A DNA stretch of 64,000 bases from Rhizophlyctis rosea (Eukaryota; Chytridiomycota; Chytridiomycetes; Rhizophlyctidales; Rhizophlyctidaceae): assembly GCA_027596075.1 (NCBI GenBank), contig JADGJC010000100.1, positions 60,080-124,079 of the forward strand, given 5' to 3'. Under the pieces are notes generated by a model that did not search any database, was not told the origin of the DNA, and was given only the letters and a program-made list of their open reading frames with translations. Position numbers and translations under genes: made by a program. Position 1 is the stretch's first letter. Each line of letters begins with the position of its first letter. Shown one piece after another: positions 54,335-64,000 of the stretch.

Positions 54335-54920
54335 TGGTGCAGTGAACCTGGGTGCAATCTTTGGTGCAGTATCGACCGGTCTCGATTTCTGATAGATCTG
54401 AGTAAGAGCATGTCTGTTGGGGCTCCAAAGATGGTGACCTATGCGTAAATAGGGTGAAGCCAGAGGAAACTTTGGTGGAGGCTCCTCGCAATTCTGACGT
54501 GCCAATCCATCGTCAAATTTGGGTCTAGGAGGGAAAGACTAATCGAACCATCTAGTAGCTGGTTCCCTCGAGAGATTCCTTCAAGATAGCAGAAGCTCAT
54601 ATCAGTTTTGTGAGATGAGCCTAAGATTAGAGGCCCTGGGGCTGAAAAAGCCTTAAACTATTCTCAAACTTTGAATATGTAAGACATCCCGGTTACTTTA
54701 TTGAACCTGGACATCGAATAAGAGCTTCTGGTGGGCCATTTTTGGGAAGCAGAACTGGGGATGCTGGATGAAGCGGAGGTCCAGTTAAGGTGCCGGAATG
54801 CATACTTATTCAGAAACCACAAAAGGTGTTAGTTCATCCAGACAGCAGGAGGGTGGCCATGGCAGTCCGACTCTACTGAGTGTAACAAGTAACCTGCGGA
54901 ATGAACTAGCCTCCTTGATA
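54335..54920 (+). pseudogene. Fragment of large-subunit (28S) rRNA, diverged
   Basis: Collinear with a stretch of eukaryotic LSU rRNA. Recognisable universal blocks, in order: AGAGCATGTCTGTTGGG, ATAGGGTGAAGCCAGAGG, GACTAATCGAACCATCTAG, TAGCTGGTTCCCTC, GGTGGGCCATTTTTGG, GTTAAGGTGCCGGAATGC, CACAAAAGGTGTTAGTTC and GAATGAACTAGCC. Many substitutions and small gaps fall in positions that are normally invariant, and no rDNA neighbours (18S, 5.8S, ITS) are present. It is therefore a dispersed rDNA fragment, not a working gene. Confidence 0.88.
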
Positions 54921-55851
54921 ATCTTTGTGACGACCAACAGAATGATATAAAACCTGCTGGATTTATGCGTATGCACACATATGGAAGACAGAGGTAAGAG
55001 CAAAATCCCTTGCAAAATTCCAGATATACCAAACCTACCCTTACTTACCCTTGATGGAACCTGCCCTTCATAATGACGATTGACGAGAAGTACTACTTCT
55101 ACATCAGAAATTCACGTGCAACCGCTAGTATTGGCGGCACATTTCGAATGGCATTTTCTACTCATGCGTTCCGAGGCTCAAAGTTGGCGTTGCATTTACA
55201 TCATTTCAGGGTCTTGATGAATGTTATCATTGGATGCTCCGAATTCATGAACAGCCCATGGCTGTGCCGCTGAATGGCTGGTAGAGGCGCAGCCATGCAC
55301 CGCAAGCATTCCTTCCCAGGTCCCTGGCTCACCCAACCCCTTTTCCCACCCTTCATCTTCATCTTCCCACGCAGTGTCTCCATCGTCCGAGCCGTCAATT
55401 CATTCCTCGCACTCTTGTGTCTACACCGGCACTGTTATCTCAGCGATATAAGCAACACCGCTCAGACTTGGCTACACGTTAGTGGAAGCACCGCTTTGAA
55501 AGACGGAAGGCTACTTCGGACCAAAGTAGCGTGGTAAGCATCGCGTGGCCTGTGAATGAGCGGACTGACTGTATAAAATGGTACCGTGTAAAGGAGTCCA
55601 AAGCCTGAACAAAACGATAGAAGCTCGTTGCTGTCACAACGCTCGCCATTGGCTGTATTTTGGAGTAGTGGACAAAAAATTGACGGCCAATGATAAAGGA
55701 CAATTATTAACTTCCAACTCTACCTAGATAATAAAACATGTACAATCTGACTTTGCGGTAGACCGGTAATGATTACTTACTGTCAGCCCGCATTCAAACC
55801 ACATACACATACTAATTCTTCCTTCCGGTCATCCGCGCAGCACAAGTCATC
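54921..55851. other. Non-coding region upstream of the Sel1-repeat gene
   Basis: Contains promoter and 5' UTR sequence for the gene starting at 55852. No other gene or RNA recognised. Confidence 0.4.
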
Positions 55852-57876
55852 ATGAATGCTCGCTCGGACTCACCCACTGGCTCCGAACATTCTCACACCT
55901 CAAATCCGGCCGCTGTCAGTACATCCCCTCGGAAATACTCTGATCATGGACAGCTGACTCGGAGTAGCAGTGCGGCAGGGTCTGGTAGACGTGTTCGTAG
56001 GATCGGGGTGGAGAACAGAAGTCATGGTGATATATTAGATGGACATAGCCGGATGGGCTCAGATGGCGTCAAATCCATCAGAAGCTTTTCGTCATCGTTC
56101 CGGAAAAGTAGCTTTGCAGAGACCTCGGCAGGATCGGCGTCATATTCAAGATCTACCGCACCATCTCGTGCCCGATCCAGATCGTTGGTGAATCCACCCT
56201 CACGCGGCAATAGTATAGGGTCGATGCTACATCGTCTACGCGAAGGGGCTGACAGAGTGGAGAAGAGGCCATCGGTCTTATCGTGCTCATCACCTGAAGC
56301 TCTTGGTACTGAACTGAACAGAGACCGGACCAATATCGCCTCTCCGTCCGAATACCCGCCGCCTTTGCCTACCGCTTTGGAAAGTCCACACTCCAATCAA
56401 TTTTCTCCCTTGACTCCCCTAAGCGCTTATTACTCGTCAGAATCAACCATTCGGCAACGGTTTGCAACCCTATCGCCCGAAGTTCTGGATTTACTACAGA
56501 ATGAGATGGGCTCGGAACTAGATGTTCGTGAGCTGTTCCAAAGATTGTGTGATACGGAATCAAATCTGGCATCCGGTGTCCGTTTCCACAGCTCCAGGGC
56601 TGACTTTTCCATTCCATTAGCAGTCAATGATCATGCGGGATTCATTCGAATTATACCTGGTTGTTTCCGGAAGATCTTTGGGAGGAGCACGAGAAAAAGC
56701 ACTTCACCGGAGAGCGGTGGAACGAGGCCCAAATCTGCCATTCTGCCATCCCGTGAAGTTCATCCCTACCCTGACACACCAGTAACACACAACAGCGTTA
56801 GCCGACCATCAGATTTGCCCATGCCACCGTCAAACATAGACCCAAAGGACCATCTATCACTGGCAATCCACTACCACGAAAACGACCGACTGCCATTTTC
56901 CGTCTACCACTTGGAGCTCTCGGCTGCGGAGGGCAACCCATTGGGTCTTTTTCTGTTAGGAATGTGCCTTCGTCATGGCCTCGGAATAGCAGTAGATCAA
57001 CGCAGAGCTTTCCGGTGTTTGATAAGAGCAGCAGAAGCAGCCGTCGTGAATCTGCCTTCCGTTCTCCTCCGGACCCGTCACCAGCGCACCTTATCCAGAA
57101 ATCCCTCCATGGCGCATCCATCCGCCTCGCGCCAATTTGCTCAAATCACATCCGACATCACCCTTCCCCGTGCTGCGAGTCCCGCTGCCCCAGCCACATC
57201 AGCAAGACCCCGCCCACCATCTCCGCAACCTTCCATACGCTCCTTCAGCATGTCCCTCATTGAATCCAAGCGCAGTCCATCGATCGTAGGCAAGGTTCCT
57301 CCGGCAGCAGGCGAATCGAGAAGAGTATCAGGGACAGGCCGTATAACACCACTTACAGGAACCGTCGACCGACAAGGGTCGTATTACCAATCTCCATATA
57401 CCTCCAACCCACGTCCATCCACACCAATATTCCGTACAAATACAACAACAAATATCTTCGCCATCCACCCTTCCTCCATCCATTCGGATCTAAGCGTCGC
57501 CAAATCCCTCCTACCCATGCCCTTACACGAACTAGGCGTATCCTTCCGCCACGGATGGGGCGTGCCGAAATCTAAACCAGCATCTGCATACTTCTTCTCG
57601 TGTGCGGCTAAGAGTGGAGATCCGGATAGTATGGTTGAGTGGGGGTACTGTTTGCTGAATGGGTGGGGGATTGGGAAGGATAAGAGGGAGGCGGGGAAGT
57701 GGTTTAGAAGGGCGTGTTTGGAGGGTGGGGCTGAGATTATTGGTGAGAGTTGGATTTGGAAGGAGAAGTGGGGTTGGAAGGGTGAGGTGGTGCATGGGGA
57801 TGGTGTGAGTCAGGTCGTGGAGGCTGGGCCTGTGGGTGAGGTGGTGGGTGTGGGGAGCACATTGGAAGCTGCGTAA
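55852..57876 (+). CDS. Sel1-repeat protein
   Basis: Single exon, 674 residues. The N-terminal half is Ser-rich and low complexity (phosphorylation-prone, probably disordered). Sel1-like repeats (helical, TPR-like scaffolds) appear at about residues 340-395 (NPLGLFLLGMCLRHGLGIAV, DQRRAFRCLIRAAE) and 555-640 (PMPLHELGVSFRHGWGVPKS, AYFFSCAAKSGDPDSMVEWG, LLNGWGIGKDKREAGKWFRR). A Ser/Pro-rich linker separates them. This layout resembles fungal Sel1 proteins linked to cell wall, chitin synthase activation or morphogenesis (Skt5/Chs4 and Dsf2 types), but nothing in the sequence fixes the partner. No signal peptide or membrane segment is visible. Confidence 0.85.
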   Translation: MNARSDSPTGSEHSHTSNPAAVSTSPRKYSDHGQLTRSSSAAGSGRRVRRIGVENRSHGDILDGHSRMGSDGVKSIRSFSSSFRKSSFAETSAGSASYSRSTAPSRARSRSLVNPPSRGNSIGSMLHRLREGADRVEKRPSVLSCSSPEALGTELNRDRTNIASPSEYPPPLPTALESPHSNQFSPLTPLSAYYSSESTIRQRFATLSPEVLDLLQNEMGSELDVRELFQRLCDTESNLASGVRFHSSRADFSIPLAVNDHAGFIRIIPGCFRKIFGRSTRKSTSPESGGTRPKSAILPSREVHPYPDTPVTHNSVSRPSDLPMPPSNIDPKDHLSLAIHYHENDRLPFSVYHLELSAAEGNPLGLFLLGMCLRHGLGIAVDQRRAFRCLIRAAEAAVVNLPSVLLRTRHQRTLSRNPSMAHPSASRQFAQITSDITLPRAASPAAPATSARPRPPSPQPSIRSFSMSLIESKRSPSIVGKVPPAAGESRRVSGTGRITPLTGTVDRQGSYYQSPYTSNPRPSTPIFRTNTTTNIFAIHPSSIHSDLSVAKSLLPMPLHELGVSFRHGWGVPKSKPASAYFFSCAAKSGDPDSMVEWGYCLLNGWGIGKDKREAGKWFRRACLEGGAEIIGESWIWKEKWGWKGEVVHGDGVSQVVEAGPVGEVVGVGSTLEAA

Positions 57877-58208
57877 TGATTATACGAGTGTGTGATCCTT
57901 TGAGTGCCAGATATTTCACGCATCATGTATATTGTCCTTTTTTTTATTGCTTTTTGATTATTTAGTGGGATCTTCAGCTCAAGCTGTCCAAACTTCATCC
58001 CATCAGCAAATGAATCAAGCGCGTGGATTTGAGTTTTACTTGAACTTGCATTTGCTACGTATTATTGTACAATTGCTCCCTTTCCCTTCCCTTTTCACTT
58101 CCTAACCCCACAAAACTGCACATGTGAAAAGATGAACCGGTCCTTCTTTTCAGAACCCGTTACCAAAAAGCACGATGTTCGGAAAGTTCCTTCTCCCCAA
58201 CCCAAAAA
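57877..58208. other. Short convergent intergenic region
   Basis: 3' flanks of two convergent genes. Nothing else seen. Confidence 0.5.
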
Positions 58209-60804
58209 TCACTTTGGCTCTTCCTCCTTCCCCTTCCCTTCCGTTTCAATCAACCTGCAAATATTGGCAGGAACCATCCCCAGCTTCTTGTTCTTGTCCG
58301 TGACCATCATCCACCCGTCCGCGTACCTCCTCTTCTCCTCCAAGATGTCACCCGGGAAGACTTCGAGTTCATCACTTTGTTGCGGATTGTGGGACCAGAG
58401 GACGCGGTATTTCTTGGATTCGTGGGACGTCGTCGTGCCAGCTGCTGTGCTTGTGCCGGCGGCACCCGTGGCTGCGGCAGCTCCGGCGCCGAGGGATGGA
58501 GAGCGGGAGGGAGCTTTGGGGCGGGCCGGTTGGGATGAGGTCGTGCCGGAGGTACTGGTGGGGGACGGCGCACCTGCGGCCGCGGCGGTAGCTTCAGCTC
58601 CTGTTGAAGGGCGTGGCTGGGATTTGGGGACTGGAGACGTGAGAGCTGTTGCAATGCCTGTTGACAGGGCGCCCGCGAGGCCTCCTGCTGCTGCCGCTGC
58701 TCCTGGTTGTGTGCCGGAGGCGGACCCCAACTGTGTTGGTTGTTGTCCCGTTCGTGGTGTTTGACTCATTTCCCTACCACCAGCGCCCACCCCCAACCCA
58801 GTTCGGCCCGGAGCACCCGCACCCGCTGCCCTGGAACCCGCAGCACCAGCACCCGCGGCACCTACAGCATACGGTGCGGCCGCTCCCGGCAAATTTCCAC
58901 TGGATCCCAGCCTGACACCCCGGTGATTCCTCTTGGCGTCACGGTAGAACTTGATTGCGACGCACCAAGCACAGAGGAGGAAGGCCGCCAGCAAGGCGCC
59001 AACAATTGCGGCGGCGACTTTCGAGACGCTGATGTTATTATCTTGGTCTGGGCTGGGAGAAGGAGATGGCGATGGCGATGGAGTGGCCGAAGGGGAGGGA
59101 CCGCTGGCACCGGCTGCAGCTGGAAGGACTCCACCTGCGGCGGCGAGTTCGGGGTCTTGTTGGTCTGGCACGATTGCAGGTGCCAGGGCTGCGCCTGCCG
59201 GAAGTGTTGGTGTGGTGGGAAGCCAGGAGCCATTTGTTGCGGAGTAGAAGTGGAAGGTTGGGTCCGCTGCCACGTAATCTCTTAGAGTGGAGTTGTATGT
59301 GGTTTCGCCGCCGAAGAGAAGGATGTAGGGTGGAAGGGCAGCGAGGACTGGGTATGCACGAGGCGATGGAGCAGAAGAGCTGGATGAGCCTCCTTGGCGA
59401 CGGAGAAGGTTACGTCGGAGGCGGCGAGAGTTCGAGGAGGAGGAGGATGCTTCCTTTGTCATGGCAAAGGTCGTGGTGTTGAATGAGTACAAATCTAATT
59501 ATAAAAAGAGTAGGGTCAATCATTTCTGCAAAGTATCTCAACACGTGTACATACCCGCCAGCAAGTTTCCTTTGTTGTCGAATCCACCAAACATCCACAC
59601 AGCGCCATCCATCCAAACACACATTCTTGAATTTGCTTGCAGTCCGCTGGTGTCGCCTGTCACATTGTTTGTGACATCCATCCACTGAGACGAAATGGTA
59701 TCGAACACCCACGCGTCCGAGAGAGCACCGCCTTTTGTGGTCATGCCACCGATGATTATGAAGGATGTTCCATTCAGTGGAGATGCGCAGTGCCATGCTC
59801 GCGGTGAAGGAGAGGAGGACGATGACGAGTTGGATTGGAGAAGGGTGGTGTTTTGGTCGGGGAGGTGGATGGAGTACAGGTCGGAAGTGACGTTCTTGGC
59901 GACGGAGTCTAGGGACATATCACCTAATGTTCAAAAACAGCTGATTAATGTCTGTTGCAATTTGCGGCGGTGAAGAAGTCAAGGTACCATTGAAACTTAC
60001 CACCAAAGACGTACGACGTATTCCCCAAAGTGACCATTGAATGTCCCCACCGTCCAGTCAGGCTCGTTTTGACATCACTCTCCCACTGCAACTGGGAGGG
60101 ATTGAGAACGCCGATACCCGATGCAAAGATGCGGGAGCCGCTATGGGAGCTGTCATTGTCGTTGTACTTGCCACCTGCAACCCATGGAAAGTGGAAGTCA
60201 GTTAACAGGTCGTATGAATCGGAATGCAGCGTAATCCATTCCTGCCACCTACCAACGCAATAGACTTTCGCTGTAACGTTATCAGCGGCACAGGTTTGCC
60301 CACGAAGAAGCATCCGGTTTTCGGTGTTGCTACCGGTGGGAGCGGAGACATCGTTCTCAGTTGCTTTCAGGGTAGACAAATTCACAGATGTTATGGTGGA
60401 TTGGACCGCGCTTGTACCGTTCGCGAAGTGTGTGTCTAAAACAGCGTTTGGTATGATGCAATATGGCTGGCTAGTTAGAGCCTCCAACACTCACCGTTTT
60501 TCCCGTACTGCGTCCTCACATCTCCACCAAAAACAAGCAAAGAGCCATTGATAGTCACCACCGCAGGTGCGATCCGTCCCCACGTCGCGTTCAATTGCTG
60601 GCCTTGCTGTCCGCCATTGACATCGATGCTCGACGTATTGTTCTGCGGGCTCGAGTTACCGCTGCTGTTGGACGTACTGTTCCGCGAGGGACGAGTTTGT
60701 CTGGAATGAAGGTGATGGATGGGTGCCGGCACCGAGTATGTGGACTGGGTGAGCAGAAGGAGGAGAGGGACGATGAGGAAGATGATTTGCGTGTTGAGAC
60801 GCAT
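58209..60804 (-). CDS. Kelch-repeat membrane protein with cytoplasmic SH3 domain
   Basis: Five exons (60495-60804, 60253-60435, 60001-60174, 59555-59923, 58209-59494), 773 residues, phases consistent. A signal peptide (MRLNTQIIFLIVPLLLLL, cleaved near TYSVPAP) leads into an ectodomain of kelch-type blades, for example INGSLLVFGGD, WGHSMVTLGNTSYVFGG, FIIIGGMTTKGGALSDAWVF and GAVWMFGGFDNKGN, with many Asn-X-Ser/Thr sites. One membrane helix (VAAAIVGALLAAFLLCAWCV) is followed by a basic stop-transfer, a long Ala/Gly/Pro-rich region and a C-terminal SH3 domain (KYRVLWSHNPQQSDELEVFP, GWMMVTDKNKKLGMVPANIC). The order suggests a surface receptor or polarity protein that recruits proline-rich partners inside. 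The start at 60804 was chosen because the signal peptide follows it directly. Confidence 0.88.
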
Positions 60805-61953
60805 ATTCTGGAGTATGTTGGTTTGCGGCTCTGAGTTTATGGTCAGTTGTTTTGGACTTATTGACGGAAGGTGATTCAATACGAGACTGTGGTATGTTGA
60901 TATGTCAGTACGGGATCACAAAGATACAATAGAGTATCTGTGTGATGGTGAAGGGAGTATGAGAACCACAAAAATATTCAAACACGAAACGTGATGGAAC
61001 TACTACTGTTTATATACGCAGTGTATGCTCTCCCATGTATGTCGTCATGCGTATCAGGTCCATTCGGGCCGTGTTGCTGCGACTCCTTGACCAATAACTA
61101 ACAAGTGATCGGATTTCAGGGTCCTAGTGGCTTGTAAACACGCCTCCTCATGGCTGAATCCATCCCTTGAGCCCCACAGGGCCTCAATAAAGGGGTCGAA
61201 AGGTGGGAAGTGAGGGATGCAATGCGCGGATTTCAAATCGGAAGTGTGCAGGAAAATCTGGCTCATCCCACGGTTGGCGAAAAGATGGGGGATGAGCTTC
61301 ACGATTGGAAGTTGTGCCCGCCTGCTCCACCATAATATCTTCTTCGCAGATATGGCGAATGGATTGGCGTCCGTAACAAAGTCCGTTCCATATGGAACAC
61401 TTACAAAAATCCACTGTAGAGTGGGACACAGTTTTCTTAGAGGATTTGCGTCAACGTCATCTACTTGCTGTGTTCGTAGGGATAGTCCCTCTATCAACTC
61501 TATCAAGTTCATCACACCATCAGTGGGCAACTGGTGGCACAGTCATCAAGCGGATCTTGTTGCGGTCATTTGTCCAAAACTGACCATACGTTTGATACAC
61601 CCAAATTTGGACATATGAAACCTGCGCACCATACACCAGCGTTTCTGGCCCTTTCCTCCACCGGCATCTGTTTTCACTGTTCACTATTCCCTGAGGCCTG
61701 AACTTGCATCGCCCACCACTGCGCAACACATAGGTACTCTTTGGGCCGAACACATATCGTCCAACATTGCTGCATCACGTTGATAGTACGAGCATTGTTT
61801 CGCTGGCGGCATATCGTGTTCACAACTTAGGTCCAGTAGGTAGGTGTCCATTTCATTTCCAAAATTCATCCCTGCCGTTGCAGGCTAAGCTCTTCTCAGT
61901 GCACAGGATACATTTTGGAGTATACTTGAAAACAATACGTCTTCCTCCAAACA
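60805..61953 (-). other. Intergenic region with one possible leftward ORF (61054-61530)
   Basis: A 158-codon minus-strand ORF (61054-61530), starting MPTDGVMNLIELIEGLSLRT and containing WIFVSVPYGTDFVTDANPFA, has protein-like composition but no domain, family or splice partner I can name. It may be a real small gene or a decayed exon. The right end holds the promoter of the next F-box-like gene. Confidence 0.3.
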
Positions 61954-62813
61954 ATGTCGAAACGATTTCTTCAAAAGAACTCTCTATCCTCTCTTCCGCC
62001 TGAGCTCATCACTATAATTTTCGAATATGTGTTCTCCTCACTCGTCTTGCTCGCTCGAACGACTGGAGCCACAGGAAACACGTTGGGGCTGCTTTCATTG
62101 AACAAGGTCTGTAAGCCTTTGACGAAGGAGCTCTCCAAGAAAGTCGCGAAAGCCCAAGCAGCACATATGACGGAGTTTTTGGGGTCAGTGTCGGAATGCT
62201 TTTTTTTTTTTTTTTTTTTTTTTTCCGACTGCGCTTGCAGACTAAACCAAAACGGCAATCCCAAAACAGGAAATTCAAAAGACGCGAAGACGCTTATGGC
62301 GCCTGGAAGTCTGCAGAACGCTACTGGTTCCGCGACATCATGCTCATCGGAAAGGACCGCATCTTCGCAAACCCTTCTTTTGATCCGTTGCCGCACTTTC
62401 GCGCCCTTCACTACCTAATGGAACACGAAGGCTGCCATCCTTCCGTTGTATCACGTCTACAGCACCTGCTCAAATTCCGCGCCGCGTCTCCGGCCGTGAA
62501 GTCGATCGCCACCAGAAGCATGAAAGTCACATCTCATTTATACTACGACGAAGATGGCGCACAACCCGCACCGGATGACATAAATCTTGCACTTGCACAG
62601 TACACGCGCATGAGGGTGTTGAAACGCCCAGTGGTGTACATGATTCCACCGAGCGACAGGTTGATGCAGGGAGGGAGTCTTGATGATCGGCATGAGAAAC
62701 AAATGATAGAAGTCTGGCCTTGGGAATTTGCGTACATTTATGGGGACAGGTCTATTGCTTTAGTGAGAAATGGTCGGGACGGGCAGGTCGTCAAGAACGT
62801 TTCGAAAGACTAG
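61954..62813 (+). CDS. F-box-like protein 2
   Basis: Two exons (61954-62183 and 62270-62813), 257 residues. F-box-like start LSSLPPELITIIFEYVFSSL, then LARTTGATGNTLGLLSLNKV. Exon 2 has RIFANPSFDPLPHFRALHYL, TRMRVLKRPVVYMIPP and WPWEFAYIYGDRSIALVRNG, aligned with paralogue 1. The intron contains a run of 25 T (62200-62224) upstream of two candidate acceptors; only the second (CAAAACAG before 62270) keeps frame and matches the paralogue's phase-2 Gly codon. Probable Skp1-binding adaptor; substrate unknown. Confidence 0.75.
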
Positions 62814-63403
62814 CTTGTGCAGGACTAAAGTTGTGAGGCACCGATGACGAATAATTTGACTGTTATTACCCCGTCAAATAGCATTCATTCACGGGTTGCT
62901 CAGGTTGATTGATTTGAATAACAGAATGGAGATTTTCGGACGTTTTGGAATGTCTAAAACCATGACGAATTGTTGCCAAACGATGAAGCAATCCGTTTGG
63001 AGGTGTGGAGGGTGACTGGGTCATGTCCGGGCGGCAGGACTACTTAATGTCAAATTTGGTTACATGGTTCAGGGCACCCACCCTCAAAATGATTCCCCAT
63101 CATCTTTTCCCACACCCATTCCCACACTACCTCACCGAGGTCATCTCCACAGTGACCATACCCTATACCCGAGCTCTTGTATCACCAGTACGGTCTAATC
63201 ACCTTCACCGTTCTTCACGCACAATAGCAGCTCCGTTAACTCGTCCTCCCCACGCTTCAGTCTCTTCGAAGGAAGCCCACTCCACGATGCCAAGCAATGT
63301 GTATCGAACTGAGCAGTTGCCGGAGATGGTTGCAGCCGATTGAGATTTCCTAATCTCCGATCGCCTCTAATAACTTTCCATTGCATAGAATCACTGGGAG
63401 CTA
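62814..63403. other. Intergenic region between two F-box-like paralogues
   Basis: No gene recognised. Confidence 0.4.
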
Positions 63404-63867
63404 ATGACCCCAATCCGTCCGCACTGTTTGCTAGAGGTCCTTCCCAACGAAATCCTGCATTATACATTGAAGCACTATATCCTTCCCGATCTTGTCTCGA
63501 CCGCTCGCCAATTCGGAGGCACGGGAAACTTCCTGAGCCTGCTCCTACTCAACAAGTTCTTCCTTCCTTTCGCCAAGAAGCTACGAGAAGCAATTGCAAA
63601 AGCTCAGACGGAGGACGTGTGCGAGTTTTTGAGGTCAGAAGAACCCGTTTGCAGAATAGTGAAAGCGGCGAGGCAGACTTCCATCTCAACCCAACCTTTG
63701 ATAGACAGTTCAGAATGTTTAGACAAGCATATGACAAGATGTTCACCAAAACCGCAAACGAAGCATATCGGAACGACGAGCTCCTGAGGTCCCGCCGAAT
63801 CTGCAAGAACCCTTCCTTCAATCCCATGGCGTGTCTCCGCCAGCTTCACTACGTTGTTGTGATGTGA
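63404..63867 (+). pseudogene. F-box-like protein 3, C-terminally truncated
   Basis: Exon 1 (63404 to about 63634) starts MTPIRPHCLLEVLPNEILHY and has FLSLLLLNKFFLPFAKKL, aligned with paralogues 1 and 2. The intron ends at ATAG before 63705. Exon 2 has RQFRMFRQAYDKMF and RICKNPSFNPMACLRQLHYV, then stops at TGA 63865-63867, where the paralogues continue for about 130 more residues including the WPWEFAYIYGDRS block. I cannot find a splice that continues the frame in the last 130 bases of the window. It is either truncated or continues through a further exon outside. Confidence 0.6.
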
Positions 63868-64000
63868 GGTAACATTACGCGTTATGTTTCAAATATGTAG
63901 TGTTAGAATCGGAGGCACGGCCGATGAGGTAAACGTGGCGGAAGTACAGCGACGCCACAGAAAAGCCACTTTTGACACCGCCACCGCCGTGATTGGTGAA

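Overview
This window is nuclear DNA of a fungus with swimming spores, most likely a chytrid-type zoosporic fungus. Genes have many short (about 50-95 base) GT-AG introns. They include an axonemal outer-arm dynein heavy chain and an AK5-like multi-adenylate-kinase protein, which point to a flagellum. They also include gene types common in fungi: a HET-domain protein, a D-amino-acid oxidase, profilin and Sel1-repeat proteins. The assignment rests on gene content and motifs; no database search was possible.

Layout. 1-1.4 kb: non-coding, with a tRNA-like 3' half. 1.4-2.4 kb: broken KCTD-type BTB gene. 2.8-8.6 kb (-): a 21-exon, 1,227-residue protein with four adenylate kinase domains. 10.0-10.9 kb: profilin. 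11.2-12.9 kb: D-amino-acid oxidase. 13.1-14.1 kb (-): second KCTD-type copy, also broken. 14.8-16.8 kb (-): HET-domain gene. 17.5-31.8 kb (-): an intact 11-exon, about 4,546-residue outer-arm dynein heavy chain of the DNAH5/DNAH8 (gamma) class. 31.8-34.4 kb: non-coding, with a nested inverted repeat.

34.4-51.6 kb is the unusual part. A two-part cassette occurs three times. Each has a leftward gene for a TPR-like/coiled-coil protein (genes J, K, L, mutually homologous and of no family I know). To its right lies a rightward cluster of about 400-base structured RNA units: one type A unit, one to three type B units, and a shared 3' terminal hairpin element T. Helices in these units are kept by compensating base changes, G-U pairs favour the plus strand as the RNA sense, and most units are followed by consensus GT-AG introns. 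I read them as exons of a spliced, structured non-coding RNA family, apparently undescribed. An F-box-like gene lies between cassettes 1 and 2.

51.8-64 kb: a MIF-family tautomerase (7 exons), an enhancer-of-rudimentary (ERH) homologue (-), a diverged piece of 28S rRNA, a Sel1-repeat protein, a kelch/transmembrane/SH3 protein (-), a short unrecognised ORF, and two more members of the F-box-like family, the last one cut short.

Dynein and the adenylate kinase protein probably serve the zoospore flagellum (motor, and local ATP/ADP/AMP balance). Profilin, the kelch-SH3 protein and the Sel1 protein fit cortical or cytoskeletal roles. Duplicated, partly decayed families (KCTD, F-box-like, coiled-coil J/K/L) show that this is a region of active local duplication.
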